Positions 36,231 through 48,700 of a stretch of 64,000 nt of DNA are shown one piece after another. The stretch is from Haematobia irritans (Eukaryota > Arthropoda > Insecta > Diptera > Muscidae), in NCBI RefSeq assembly GCF_050003625.1, contig NC_134400.1, positions 62,000,241-62,064,240 of the forward strand, read 5' to 3'. The position numbers were made by a program, and so were the translations under genes. Position 1 is the first letter of the stretch. Every line of letters starts with the position of its first letter. Under the pieces are notes generated by a model. The model saw nothing but the letters and a program-made list of their open reading frames with translations. It had not been told where the DNA came from and made no database searches.

Positions 36231-37957
36231 TTTTTTATTTAAAATAGCTTTATAGCACTTTTAACGTGACATTATTTTCAAAACTGTTTGGTGTGCCAAT
36301 ACTTGTGTGTGTCACTGTACATACTAGAGAGACAGTTCTTTCCAACTAGCTAATAGTCTATTGTCTAGTTGCATTGCTTAAGAAGCTTTGCCTTGGAAGT
36401 TCATTTGAACGAAGAAATTAAAACAAAACCTAAACATATCACCAATTTTACTTTTTATTTTTATCTATATTTTTTTACTTTTATTTTCTTATTATCTAAT
36501 TTTTCAATTTTAAAAACCAGAGGTTGAACCTGGGTTTGTTGGCACCATAACAGAACGCTTTAGCACACTCAGCCATTGAACACGTAGCGTCGAAACGTCA
36601 CTTCAAATGTTTGTGATATTGGTAGAAAATGAACAAAAGTAGGAAAAATATAATATGAACTGTCCTTGTTACAGATTCCTAAAGATCTTAAAGGTGATAG
36701 AGGCATTTAAACCAACTAGGGGGATAGGTTCATTGTATTCTAAAGACAAATGGATTAAGTGGCTCCCAACCAGCTAAATGCAATGAGTCCCATGACCAGT
36801 AAAAAATTCCAACTGATTGGATATAGGGGTCAATTGGCATCCAAAAAACTGAACTTTGGTGAATGTTTTAATTTTATGATAGTGATGGACACCAAGACGT
36901 TTGCCATTCCGTTTGAAGCACATCGAAATTTCGTATATAAAGGGTGATTTGTTAGCTTTTTGACAACACTGGTTTAAACAGCTGATACATGTTTCGTGTT
37001 TTGTTTCACTGTCAAACATCTTCTCTTTGGACTATAATTTATGGCTTAACTGCACTTTACTGTCATATCGCCAAATCGCTTGAATTTCAAGTATGTTACG
37101 TAGTTTGGTGTTCTGATACTAACAAAGTAAAAATTTTGACCCGGAAGTACCCGGGTCTTGAGAAATAACCTCGTAAAAGTTAAAAATGTTGCTATATCTC
37201 AGTCATTTATGTTTCAATTTGAAACTTGGTGTCATTGTAAAGCTGATCCCAAGTGCTATTAACCACAAAAAACGTTACGTAAATATCTACTAAAATTTTA
37301 GAGATATAACAATAAATTTAAAATTTGGAATTTTGTGAAAAATTGTATGTATCTTAAAAGTCCTTCGATTATGACCTATACTTTATCCCAGTGCATATTA
37401 AATACCATATTGTGCTCTTTTATTTGAGGTATATAGATTTTTGGCCCGTTGAGAAAATTATATACTCAGGCTTGTTCCCATAATCGCAAAAAAATCCCAT
37501 TTGAAATCGATAAGACTTGCCTCTGCAAATTCAAAATAAATTAATCAATTTTTCAAAGATATTGAAAAGCTTGTATAAAACATGCTTAACAATAAATTGC
37601 TATATGTCTTGCCAGTAAATCAAAAATATAAAATATCGAAATATCGAAATAAAGTACTTGTAAAGTAATAATTGCGTATATTTTGGAGCGACCCCATTTT
37701 GACACAATTTACTGAAGGCAAGTTTTGCGATTCGCATATCGTGTTCCAAATATTACGATTTTATTTAGAAACTGGTGAGAATCAAACTCAATGCAACACT
37801 GACAAGCGTGGCACTATAATTATTTTGTAATTTTGCTAATTTTCGCTAATTTTGTAGCGGCGATATATTTCGAAATAGGCAATTGAATTCAAAAAGCCAT
37901 TCCTTGTAACTTCATTCAGATTCATATGTTTTCTTTTTCAAAAAAAAATGCTGGACT
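36231..37957. other. Copy 2 of the unassigned block and repeat C
   Basis: Twin of 21,965-23,691. The tRNA-like segment is at 36,517-36,584 (minus) and repeat C at about 37,036-37,506. No gene recognised. Confidence 0.5.
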
Positions 37958-38130
37958 TGTAATAAGTTACGCTTTTATTCTAATCATTGTAATCTTTAAG
38001 CACAGAAATATGGCAACTTTAGTTTGTAACGTGACATGTGTCATGAGCTAGAAACCCTAAGGGTTGTTGTTTTTACTTGAGCTAGGCGCATTGTATTACA
38101 AGTTGAATAAAATAAAAGACTCATTTTTCA
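37958..38130 (+). repeat. 5' LTR of the retrotransposon, copy 2
   Basis: Same 173 bp as 23,692-23,864. By position this is the LTR that originally belonged with the 3' half at 44.5-49.2 kb. Confidence 0.9.
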
Positions 38131-38135
38131 ACCCA

Positions 38136-38149
38136 TGGTGTCAGAAGTG
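38136..38149 (+). promoter_or_regulatory. Primer binding site (tRNA-Leu type), copy 2
   Basis: TGGTGTCAGAAGTG, five bases after the LTR end. Confidence 0.7.
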
Positions 38150-38234
38150 AAAATCTTATTCAGTAAATAATATTGCAATCGTTGCAGTAGTATCATAATA
38201 CAAAATAGTAACCAATTGATAAACATTGTTGGCG

Positions 38235-39182
38235 ATGGCCTTATTGAATAACGACCGCATGCCACCTCCATTGGATGCCTCGAATTTGGCGTTTCAGTGG
38301 CCGGGAAGGAAACGGCATTTTCTTATTTATATGACTGGGAAAAAGTTGCTGAAAGAGGCAGAGAATGTTGCACAACTGTTAATGATCGGCGACAGGCACA
38401 TTATCGATATTTACAATGCTCTATACCCAAACGATGGATCAATTGACGAGTTATTGGTGTGTCTGGTGGAGGAGAAGCTTCGAAACCTGGGCGTAAATTG
38501 GATGAAGTTCTGGCGCGTTTCGATGAGAAACATCTCCATGGAGGCATTCAAATTCAATTGTATTGTCCAAAAAGAACACCAACCATTTTCAGAATTTGAG
38601 ACCGATTTGAGAAAGCAAATACAACATTGTGACTTCAAATGCGGTTGTGGTGCATCCTATGAAAGTCGTATGCTGCGCGACCGTATAATCATTGGAGTAT
38701 TCGACAAAAATTTACAGCTCCAGCTTTTAAATGGCAAAGATGAGACTTTGGAGACCGTAATTGAAAAATGTAAAATTATAGAATCTGCCAATACGAACAA
38801 AGTAATTCTGCAAGGCGAGTCAGCAAATGTGTTGAAGGTTGAAACCGAAGGCAATCTGGTACAATCTGTTGTTAAAAAATGTTTCAACTGTGGCGGCGCC
38901 TTTACACTAACACATCGTCGTATATGCAAAGCGGCAAGTGCTAACTGTTTCAACTGTGGGCGAAGAGGCCATTTCTCAAAATTTTGTTTGCAAGCAAGAG
39001 GCGGAGAAAGGGGTGGAAAAAGTGAAGTAGATGCTACGACAAGAGAGGATTGGAAGCAAACTGGAAAGAGATTTGATTCAAAGCAAAAACAAGCACTCGG
39101 TATTTGTTGGGATGAATCAGGTATAGTGGAGCAGTTTAATTCTAATACCAATGAACTGAATAGAAATGATTTTTTAGAATAA
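38235..39182 (+). CDS. gag: Gag of the retrotransposon, copy 2
   Basis: The predicted protein is identical to that at 23,969-24,916: 315 residues, two zinc knuckles, same stop. Because the element as a whole is long dead (pol lesions, diverged LTRs), identity of the two open gag frames reflects the recent duplication of the segment, not selection on gag. This copy is linked in cis to protease and the start of RT, then to the large TIR element and, 4.7 kb on, to the rest of pol, so it represents the original arrangement. Confidence 0.85.
   Translation: MALLNNDRMPPPLDASNLAFQWPGRKRHFLIYMTGKKLLKEAENVAQLLMIGDRHIIDIYNALYPNDGSIDELLVCLVEEKLRNLGVNWMKFWRVSMRNISMEAFKFNCIVQKEHQPFSEFETDLRKQIQHCDFKCGCGASYESRMLRDRIIIGVFDKNLQLQLLNGKDETLETVIEKCKIIESANTNKVILQGESANVLKVETEGNLVQSVVKKCFNCGGAFTLTHRRICKAASANCFNCGRRGHFSKFCLQARGGERGGKSEVDATTREDWKQTGKRFDSKQKQALGICWDESGIVEQFNSNTNELNRNDFLE
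39170..39176 (+). promoter_or_regulatory. Predicted -1 frameshift site, copy 2
   Basis: T TTT TTA in the same phase as at 24,904. Confidence 0.7.
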
Positions 39183-39750
39183 GTTCAACTTCATCTAGAA
39201 ATAATTTTGTGAGGTGGACCAAAACATACCGTATATTTAATGAAGAAGTGAAATTTAAGATTGATACAGGATCTGACGTAAACTGTATTCCACTGAAATT
39301 TATTGAGAAGTCCAATATTGAATTAAATGATGAAAACAACAATTTTCCCGTTTTTGATTACAGTAGGTCGAAGATTGATATAGTGGACACAGTAGAATTG
39401 GAATGTGTAGATTTGGACATCGGATTTGGACGGACGGCAGAATTTCTTGTTGTCAATAATACATATGAGCCATTGTTAGGGCTACAGACTTGCATAGATT
39501 TTGGGTTAGTTAAGCGGACGGATGTCCGAATCGTGAGTGAGTATCCCAGTACGGAGGAGGAATTAATTTCTAGAAACAGGGATGTTTTTGATGGGTTGGG
39601 TAAATTTCCGAAACCTTTTTCGATTACCTTAAAGGAGGATGCAGTACCATCCATACATTACAGGAAACGATTTCCCTTGTGTCTGTTGGACCGATTAAAG
39701 TCAGAAGTAGGAAATATGGTAGAAGCTGGTATTATAGCGCCTGTTAAGTA
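39170..39750 (+). pseudogene. pol: Pol 5' part: protease and start of RT, copy 2
   Basis: Same content as 24,904-25,484: retropepsin with intact DTG, linker, and RT fingers broken at PVKY by the TIR element at 39,751. The continuation of RT is found at 44,502, after a loss of roughly the fingers/palm segment between the APVKY region and the GFWHM motif. The missing stretch was therefore deleted at the right edge of the insertion, not just displaced. Confidence 0.85.
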
Positions 39751-42700
39751 CACTGAAAAAATAGTGAACCCTTTTCCATTGCAAAATGAACTAAACTGTA
39801 GTAATATTGACCATGATTTAGCCCTTAAGATTTTTTTCAACTTGTCTAGTTTACAATTCTCTTACATTTTAGTTCATCTATTACACTGTATTTTAGTTCA
39901 TTTTTACAACACCATAAGATTTATATACCCCTACCAAGTTAAAAAGTCAGTATTATTTTGGTTTACGTGCTTATTTTGTGGGAAACCCGATAATAAAAAT
40001 TGGTTAACATTCTCTTTAAAATGTCGACGACTAAACTATTTTTAAATCAATCATTCCACAGTACAGAGAAATTAAATAATTAAAGGAACAACAAACCGTT
40101 TTACTATTATGAAAATGTTCATACATTAAAATTAAACTTTCTTTAAGCAAAAGTACTTTATTATAAAAACTTATGATGAAAGTTCTTAATACAATGTTTT
40201 TTGTGAATAAAAATTATGACCACGTGGAACAGAGAGTAGTTCATTTGAACTCGCTGTTTGGACGTTTTGACTTATCCTCTTTTTATTCATTGTAGGTATT
40301 TTTTCACATATCTTGCTGGAAAAATGGAAACAATAATGAAAATTGTTAAAAATTAACACCATGTAATGAATAATTTTTAATTCTTCATTTTAGCTTGTTG
40401 GTAAGTTACAAGCTCAAATGAAGAATTAACAAGTATATACGGCCGTAAGTTCGGCCAGGCCGAAGCTTATGTACCCTCCATCATGGATTGCGTAGAAACT
40501 TCTTCTAAACACTGCCATCCAGAATCGAATTACCTAAGCTGCGGTAACGCTTGCCGATGGCAAGGTATCTTAAAACCTCCTAACACCATCTTCTAAATTG
40601 TATGTAAGTCCATACGTGGTATATATTAAATCAAAAAAGATCGATCCAATGCGTATATAATTCAGTTTGACAAAGTAGACATAACATTTTTACAAAATTT
40701 TCTACAGAAATAAAATTTTAACAAAATTTTCTATAGAAATAAAATTTTCACAAAATTTTCTATAGAAATAAAAATTTTGACAAAATTTTCTATAGAAAGA
40801 AAATTTTGACAAAAATTTCTACAGAAATAAAATTTTAACAAAATTTTCTATAGAAATAAACTTTTGACAAAATTTTCTATAGAAATAAAATCTTGGTAGA
40901 TTATTTTTGGCTCGAGTGGCAACCACGATTATGAACCGAATAAAATTTGAACAAAATTTTCTATAGAAATAAAATTTTGACAAAATTTTCTATAGAAATA
41001 AAATTCTGACAATGATGAAAATTTTATTATGAACCGAATAAAATTTTGACAAAATTTTCTCTAGAAATAAAATTTTGACAAAATTTTCTATAGAAATAAA
41101 ATTTAGGTAGATTATTTTTGGCTCTAGTGGCAACCATGATTATGAACCGATATGGACCAATTTTTGTGTGATTGGACCAATTTTGGTATGGTTGTTAGCG
41201 ACCATATACTAACACCACGTTCTTAATTTGAACCGGATCGGATGAATTTTGCTCCACCAAGAGGCTCCGGAGGTCAAATCTGGAGAACGTTTTATATGGG
41301 GGCTATATATAATTATGGACCGATATGGACCAATTCTGCCACGGTTGTTAAAGATCATATACTAACACCATGTTCCAAATTACAACAGGATTGGATGAAA
41401 TTTGCTTCTCTTGGAGACTTCGCAAGTCAAATCTGGGGATCGGTTTATATGGGCGCTATATATAATTATGGACCGACGTGGACCAATTTTTGCACGGTTG
41501 TTAGAGATCATATACCAATACCATGTACCAAATTTCAGCCGGATCGGATGCAATTTGCTTCTCTTTGAGGCTTCGCAAGCCAAATCTGGAGATCGGTTTA
41601 TATGGGGTCTATATATAATTATGGACCGTAGTGGACCAATTTTTGCATGGTTGTTAGAGACCATATACCAACATCATGTACCAAATTTCAGCCGGATCGG
41701 ATGAAATTTGCTTCTCTTTGAGGCTCCGCAAGCCAAATCTGGGGATCGGTTTATATGGGGGCTATATATAATTATGGACCGATGTGGACCAATTTTTGCA
41801 TGATTGTTAGAGACCATATACCAACACCATGTACCAAATTTCAGCCGGATCGGATGATATATGCTTCTCTTAGAGGCTCCACAAGCCAAATCTGGGGATC
41901 GGTTTATATGGGGACTATATATAATAAGGACCGATATGGACCAATTTTTGCACGGTTGTTAGAGACCATATACCAACATCATGTACCAAATTTCAGCCGG
42001 ATCGGATGAAATTTTCTTCTCTTTGAGGCTCGGCAAGCCAAATCTGGGGATCGGTTTATATGGGGGCTATATATAATTATGGACCGATGTGAACCAATTT
42101 TTGCACGGTTGTTAGAGACCATATACTAACACCATGTATCAAATTTCAGCCGGATCGGATGAAATTTGCTTCTCTTTTAGGCTCCGCAAGCCAAATCTGG
42201 GGATCGGTTTATATGGGGGCTATATATAATTATGGACCGATGTAGACCAATTTTTGCATGGTTATTGGAGACCATATACCAACACCATATACCAAATTTC
42301 AGCCGGATCGGATCAAATATGCTTCTGTTAGAGGCTCCACAAACCAAATCTGATGGTCCCTTTATATGGGGGCTATACGTAAAAGTGGACCGATATGGCC
42401 CATTTTCAATACCATCCGACCTACATCGATAACAACTACTTGTGCCAAGTTTCAAGTCGATAGCTTGTTTCGTTCGGAAGTTAGCGCGATTTCCACAGAC
42501 GGACGGACGGACATGCTTGGATCGACTCAGAATTTCGCCACGACCCAGAATATATATACTTTATGGGGTCTTAGATCAATATTTCGATGTGTTACAAACG
42601 GAATGACAAAGTTAATATACCCCCATCCTATGATGGAGGGTATAATAATAATATGCATAAAAAACCAAATATTCTTGATAAAGACAGTCATCATTCGTCA

Positions 42701-44501
42701 AAATGACGACACGTAATTTCATTTTCGATTTAAAATGCATTTTAGTCTATTGCGAAATGGTAAATTTAAGTTATACTAATTCGACCGTTTTATGAATTGT
42801 TGTTTTATACTACTTAAAACCAAATTGAATAAGAAAATAAATTCAAGTTTGGTTCATTTTTTCAATATGAAATCAGCCGTAGTCAAAATGACGAAGGATG
42901 ACGTTAATGTACAACAAATAAGGATGACTGTCCAGTGTTAAAAGAAAGTTAAAGAATCCTTACCAATTCACTATTAAATTACAGGCAAAGGTGTACTAAA
43001 AATTTGTCCAAATTTTTAAGGTGTTATTCTGAAATTACATATTAGTTTTTACATTAAAATTATTACATTGGTTTCCAAAAAATTTGATTAAAGAAATACT
43101 AATATAAGGTATTAAAAACCTGTAATTTTGATGATAAAAAGGTCACAAAAACGTAAATATTCTAGTTGAAATAAAGCCAATTTTTAAAAGAAAACATACC
43201 AATTCTCTATTTTTTAAATTTGTTGGAATCCATCTGGAGTTGCTCTGAAATTAAATATTGCTTTTACAACAAAGAAAAACATTAAACTGGTTTCCAAAAA
43301 AAATAATTAATTAACAAATAATAATATACATACAAAATATTATTTTTAAAAGAAAGTCATATTAAAAAATACTTACCAATTTATAAATAAACTATACGCT
43401 GAGATATAACAAAAATTTTCCAAATTCATCTGGAATTGAATATTAATTTTTTACATTGAATAATAAAAATTTCAATGCACTTTCAATTTCAACATATTTT
43501 CCTAAATGTTCTTAATAACCGTTTTCTAAACTACCGATAAAATATTAATAACTTTCATTTAAAAGGTTTAATAAACAAACAACAATATATGTCTCAAAAA
43601 TCCAAAATATTCCATGCCTTTATATTCCATTTTCCCTTGTTGCATATCTTCTTAAAAGATGCAACAGCCCACACCAACGCCAACTATACAACTGAAGCAT
43701 GCCAAACAAAACCAAGCAAAGCCAAAACATTCCTACAACAACACAAACACATGTGCCTTTATTGAAAACAACACCTCATCCAGCCAAATAAACCATCCAC
43801 GAATAACAAACACACATACAAGCCACTAAATGAACAAAAATAAAAACAACCCCACGCTAATGTATGTATACACAACAAAACTCAAGTAACATCATCTTTA
43901 CATTATTCACATTCCACTATGCCGATAAAGATCTCTGTACTATGCACTAGTTCATCGCATCTGCTGACAAATTACTCTAAGAATAATATTCGTAAAGGCA
44001 CACCAGTTTACGAACAATGAAACGTTTAACTTAAAATTTGCAAAATTTTCAAGAAATGTTATCTACCATTTTTTAACGAAAATGTCTATAAATTTAATTA
44101 CATGTGAACTAAAAATATTTCATTGGGTAATTTTCTACCAATAATTAGTAACTATAGGAATTGTCAGTAAGAAATTGCTATCCACTTTCAAGTTCATTTT
44201 TCGTAAAAAAATATTTTCTCATACAAAAACTTTTATAGTAAATTGCACTTATTATTTACAAAATACTTTACATTTTACAAGTAGTTTTATAGCATGACAA
44301 ACGAATTTTTAACTACCAGTTAAGAAATTTTTTAAGGAAATTTCCATCGTATTTTGTAGGCCATGAACTAAACGATTGCTACTTAGAATTTGTAAAATTT
44401 CCTCTCGAGTAGTTAATTTTCCTTGAAGATACGAAAAATGAACTAAAATTCTGGAAAATTCTTGTAATAAATTATTGTAAAAATCTTCTTAAATTTACGA
44501 G
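39751..44501. mobile_element. Large TIR element, right copy (R), inserted in RT
   Basis: The left end CACTGAAAAAATAGTGAACC follows TA within the RT codons. The body is as in L but without the 417-bp element (empty site at about 44,081). The right end is truncated: homology stops at AAATTTACGAG and the retrotransposon resumes at TTGTCTCGGGG, so the terminal CACTTTTTTTTGTG and part of RT were lost together. Without A3 it is about 2.5 kb long. Confidence 0.8.
40430..42644 (-). mobile_element. HINE-like family A element (A3), minus strand, copy 2
   Basis: As 26,164-27,919 but 459 bp longer, that is 3 x 153 bp. The extra units lie at about 41,380-41,840. Confidence 0.85.
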
Positions 44502-45330
44502 TTGTCTCGGGGATTTTGGCATATGCAATTGGACGAGAAGAGTTCTGATTTGACTACCTTCACGACTCCTTTCGTTCCTGATATATTTTGATGATATGGC
44601 GACAGTGGCTAGAGACGAATAGGAGCATGATAGCGTGTTGGCGGAAGTTTTAGAACGAGCTAGAAGGAATGGCGTTAGATTCAATTCGAATAAGATTCAG
44701 TACAGGAAGTCAGAAATGATTTTTATGGGTAGTATCGTTTCGGATGGTTCGGTCAGGCCCAACAGAAAATATTTGGATGCGATTTTGAATTTGAAGGTTC
44801 CCGAGTCGAAAGGGGACGTAATGCGTTTGCTTGGATTATTTAAGTATTTAGGGAAGTATATTCCGAATTTGTCCCATAAGTCAGCCTCATTAAGGGAACT
44901 TACTCACAAAGACGCCGTTTTTTTTTTGGGGTCAGAAACATGGAAGGGAATTCCATGAGCTATTACGTATTGTTAGTTCGGATCCGGTTTTGATCACGTA
45001 CGATCCAACCAAGCCTGTGTTGGTGCAAACTGATGCATCGAAGGATGGTCTTGGATGTGTGTTGATGCAGGGTGGTAGACCTGTTGCGTATGCATCACGC
45101 ACTTTAAGCAAAAGTGAACAGAAGTGGGCTCAAATAGAAAAGGAGCTTCTCGCTGTGGTCTTTGCATGCGACCGTTTCCATTTTTATCGACATGGTCGAT
45201 AATTCATGGTTGAAAGTGACCATAAGCCCCTTGAAACTTTGATTAGGCGGGATATAGACGATGTTACACTCCGATTGCAACGAATGTTAATGTTCGGGTA
45301 TCGTGTTCAGACCAGGAAGACAGATGTTAG
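44502..45330 (+). pseudogene. pol: Pol middle part: RT C-terminal half and RNase H
   Basis: RT resumes with GFWHMQLDEKSSDL (44,511 on). The catalytic YFDD box is at about 44,584-44,595, but the segment normally between TTPF and the box is deleted and the frame shifts there. A TAG lies at about 44,620. Thumb/connection follows (MLAEVLERARRNGVRFNSNK to LGKYIPNLS, 44,635-44,880). A frameshift at the T run near 44,920 leads into RNase H: QTDASKDGLGC (first Asp), QIEKELLAVVFAC (Glu), then an in-frame TAA at about 45,200 just before VESDHKPLETL (third acid). Another frameshift occurs near 45,300. Multiple lesions show a long-inactive polymerase. Confidence 0.88.
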
Positions 45331-45908
45331 TTGCTGATTGCCTTTCAAGGGCTCAGCTTCCCGATGTAGATGAGATCGAGGATATGGAAGCAATCATTCA
45401 TTCAGTAACGAAATTCGTTTGTTTGTCGGAATCGAATTATAAGTTGTACCTTTCTACGATTGGGAATGATGCCAGCTATAGCAAGCTTTGTCGCTATGTT
45501 GAGGGTGGTTGGCCGCGTTTTCACCAGCTAAATGCGATATGTCAAGAATTTTATAAATACAAATCTGAAATGCACTACGAAAATGGATTACTGTTTCGAA
45601 ACCATAGACTTGTCATACCCACAGAACTTCAGGATAGAATAGTTAGATGGTTACATTCCCCACATTTGGGAATAGAGAAAACTCTCGCGCGTGCGAGAAT
45701 GTTGTACTTTTGGCCTGGCATGAACTCATCTATCAGGGAAAGGGTAAGGTCATGCCCAGTCTGTGAGAAATTCACTCGGAACGCCGGCAAAGAGACCCTC
45801 CTTCAGGACGAGGTTCCAAGATATCCCTTCTATAGGGTGGGCATGGATCTTTTTGAATATGGTGGGCGTGACTATATTTCGATTTTGGATGCTTATTCGG
45901 GATTCCTA
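45303..45908 (+). pseudogene. pol: Pol 3' part: integrase zinc domain and start of core
   Basis: Open for about 200 codons. FRPGRQMLVADCLSRA is the usual end of the RNase H/tether region. It is followed by a linker, the HHCC zinc-binding domain (LHSPHLGIEKTLARARM...CPVC, about 45,650-45,760) and the start of the DDE core with the first catalytic Asp in VGMDLFEY (about 45,845) and DAYSGF. The frame is cut at TA (45,907-45,908) by a TIR element. Integrase would join the cDNA to host DNA in the nucleus; here it cannot. Confidence 0.88.
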
Positions 45909-48041
45909 CACTGAAAAAAAAGTGAACCCACCAGGAAAGAAAATTTTAATTAATTGTAGAAAAATTTGTTTCATTGTAGAAAATGTTAACTAAACTGTAT
46001 TATAAACGCAGATGTCGCGCCGATTGCGCAAAAATAAGTAAAAAATTTTCGACAAATGTAAGAAAATTTATTAGACAAAATTATTATTTTTCACTTATTA
46101 AAGAAAATTTCGAAAATTTCTTAATTGGAGTCCAAAATTGCAAAAATGTCTTTAGTGCCATACGAAGTTCATGATGGACGCATTATTGGTAAAATTTACA
46201 AATTTTAAGGAATTCTGAACTATTTTGTAGGAGACACGAATTTAGTTCATCTTTATACTTCAATTGTGTATATTTTTATACCCTTCACCACTACTGTAGT
46301 ACAGGGTATAATAAGTGTGTGCATTTGTATGTAAAGCCAAGAAATAGTGGTCATAGACCCATCTTTTAGTATACCGATCGGCTTAGAATTAAATTCTGAG
46401 CCGATTTAGCGATGTCCGTCTGTCTGTCTGTCCGTCTGTCTGTATATGTAATTTTGTGCACAAAGTACAGCTCGCAATTTAAGTCCGATCGTCCTCAAAT
46501 TTGGCATAGGGCCGTCCTCAAATTTGGCATAGGGCCGTGGGACAGACACAATCGCTATTGGTTTTGGAAAAAAACGGTTCAGATTTAGATATAGCTGCCA
46601 TATATATTTATCCCCGATTTGGTCATAATGAGCGTGTTTATCAACCGATTTTCTTGAAATACCGTACATCCAAATATTTTATGAATCTCGAAAATCTTGC
46701 AAAATATCAACCAAATCGGTTCAGATTTAGATATAGCTCCGATATATATCTTTCGTCCGATTTAGACTCATATGACCACAGAGGCCAAAGTTTACTACCG
46801 ATCTTCGTGAAATTTTGCACAGAGGGTAGAATTGACATTCTACCAATGCTTGGTAAATTTGATTGAAATCGGTTCAAATCTAGATATAGCTCCCATATAT
46901 ATCTTTCGTCCGATTTGAACTTATATGGCCACAAAATCCAGAGTTTTGCCCTGACTTGCTTCAAATTTTTCACAAGGAGTACGTTTAATAGTATTGTTAA
47001 TTGTGCTGAATTTGGTTGAAATCGGTTCAGATTTAGACATAGCTCCCATATATATCTTTCGTCCGATTTGAACTTATATGGCCACAAAAGCCAGAGTTTT
47101 GCCGTGATTTGCTTCAAATTTTGCACAAGGGGTACGTTTAATAGAATCGTTAAGTGTGTCAAATTTTGTTAAAATCGGTTCAGATTTAGATATAGCTCAC
47201 ATGTATATCTTTCGCCCGATTTGCACTTATATGGTCTCAAAAGCCAGAGTTTTGCCCTGACTTACTTCAAATTTTGCACAAGCGGTACTTTTAACGATAC
47301 TATTGTATGGTCAAAATCGATTCAGATTTAGATATAGCTCCCATATATATCTTTCGTTCGATTTGAACTTATATGGCCTAAAAAACCAGGGTTTTGCCGA
47401 GATTTGCTTCAAATTTCGCACAAGGAGTACGATCAGTAGTATCGGTAATTGTGCCAAATTTGGTTGAAATCGGTTCAGATTTAGATATGGCTCCCATATA
47501 TATCTTCCGTCCGATTTGCACTCATATGACCAGGGGGGCAAAGTTATACTCCCATTTACGTGAAATTTCGCTTAGATAGCAGAATTATTATTCTAACTAT
47601 ACATGTCAAATTTAGTCAAAATCGGTTCAGATTATATATAGCTCACATATATACGTACACCAGAGTTGGGGAAATATGGTAGACTGTTACACATTTTAGA
47701 CCCATTTTCAGTGGAAGTTTCCTCCAATTAACTGGATAGCGTTAGCCGATTTAAATTTTAATTCTAGAGATTTTGTAGAAGTAAAAAAATTGTCTCCTTT
47801 ATATAGCTTCCAGCAAATGTGAGATGGTAACACAACTTTTGGACTACATAGGGGTGAAGGGTATAATATAGTCGGCCCCGCCCGACTTTACTTACTTGTT
47901 TTCTTCTGCATTAGTTAAGTTAACATACGTACGCAAAAAATTGTTAAAGTCATGGAAACTTTCTTAAAACGTAATAATTCTATGAACTAAAAGAGAATTA
48001 AATCAGCTTTAGTGAAATATAGGGTTCACTTTTTTTGAGTG
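45909..48041. mobile_element. TIR element (CACTGAAAAAAAAGTGAAC family) in the integrase core
   Basis: TIRs CACTGAAAAAAAAGTGAACC and (reverse) CACTCAAAAAAAGTGAACCC, flanked by TA (45,907-45,908; 48,042-48,043). Joining the flanks returns to the integrase frame region. Same TIR group as the element in RT and the nested one at 5,581-6,094. HINE B3 is inserted inside. Confidence 0.9.
46277..47898 (+). mobile_element. HINE-like family B element (B3)
   Basis: 5' TATACCCTTCACCACTACTG with inverse CAGGGTATAATAAG. About six units of roughly 155 bp with TCAGATTTAGATATAGCTCC. 3' GGGGTGAAGGGTATAATATAG, hairpin GTCGGCCCCGCCCGAC, TTACTTACTTG. The target in the host TIR element was a T run (compare the uninterrupted related sequence near 5,720, other strand), with no target duplication. 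The 151-codon minus frame at 46,707-47,162 is repeat units read through. Confidence 0.85.
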
Positions 48042-48043
48042 TA

Positions 48044-48700
48044 ATTTGCAGGATGTTACGGAGTAAATCATCTAGCCATATTATTGATATTATTACGGAA
48101 ACATTCAACACTGTTGGTTTTCCCACAATAATTAGGTGTGGCAATAACCCTTTCGTTCGAACGACTTTAGAGACTTTCCTGACAGGTATAACTGTGAGAT
48201 TCGATATTGCAGCCCGAGATATCCGCAGAGTAATGCGTTGGCCGAAAAGGGCGTTGCAGTGGCCAAGAATATACTTAAACGTTGTTATGAGGCAAACGAG
48301 GTTGATCAGTTTCAATACCGTATTCTAGAGTACAACTCCACACCGGTGGCATCTTTGCAATTAGCCCCAGTGCAGTTATTTTTTGGACGGATGACGAAGA
48401 CAAGGTTCAGAATAGGATAAGCAATAAGCGTATGAATCAGCGACTCTACTATAAACGAAATGCAAGGCATCTACCACCTTTGGAAAAAGGTGACCGTGTA
48501 ATATTTAAAAAAAAGTGGTAAAGAATGGCATTATGGAAAAATTGTCGACATTATTGGAAGTAGATCATATATAATAATGAGTAATCTTGGTAAATGTTTC
48601 AGGCGGAATCGACGATTTATTGCTAAGAGTTATATATAACGATTTATTCGATCCAAATATTACCTCACGTGGCCCGAATGACGACAATATTCAAAATGAA
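48044..48700 (+). pseudogene. pol: Pol 3' end: rest of integrase core and C-terminal domain
   Basis: Resumes at RSKSSSHIIDIITETF (48,060) and reaches PTIIRCGNNPF, where the second catalytic Asp (usually in a DNG motif) is Gly. A frameshift near 48,200 leads to YPQSNALAEKG with the core Glu present (about 48,235), then NSTPVASLQLAPVQLFFGR. After a stop at 48,418 and a further frameshift in the A run near 48,510, the C-terminal chromatin/DNA-binding domain is still legible (LPPLEKGDRVIFKK, then GKIVDIIGSRSYII). The motif choice (LAP...LFFGR, GPY/F-like end) is typical of Ty3/gypsy integrases. Inactive. Confidence 0.85.

Noticed and set aside
38235..39182. Treating the two identical gag genes as evidence of selection or domestication
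   Set aside because: The whole 14-kb segment, including non-coding parts, is near identical, so recent duplication explains it.
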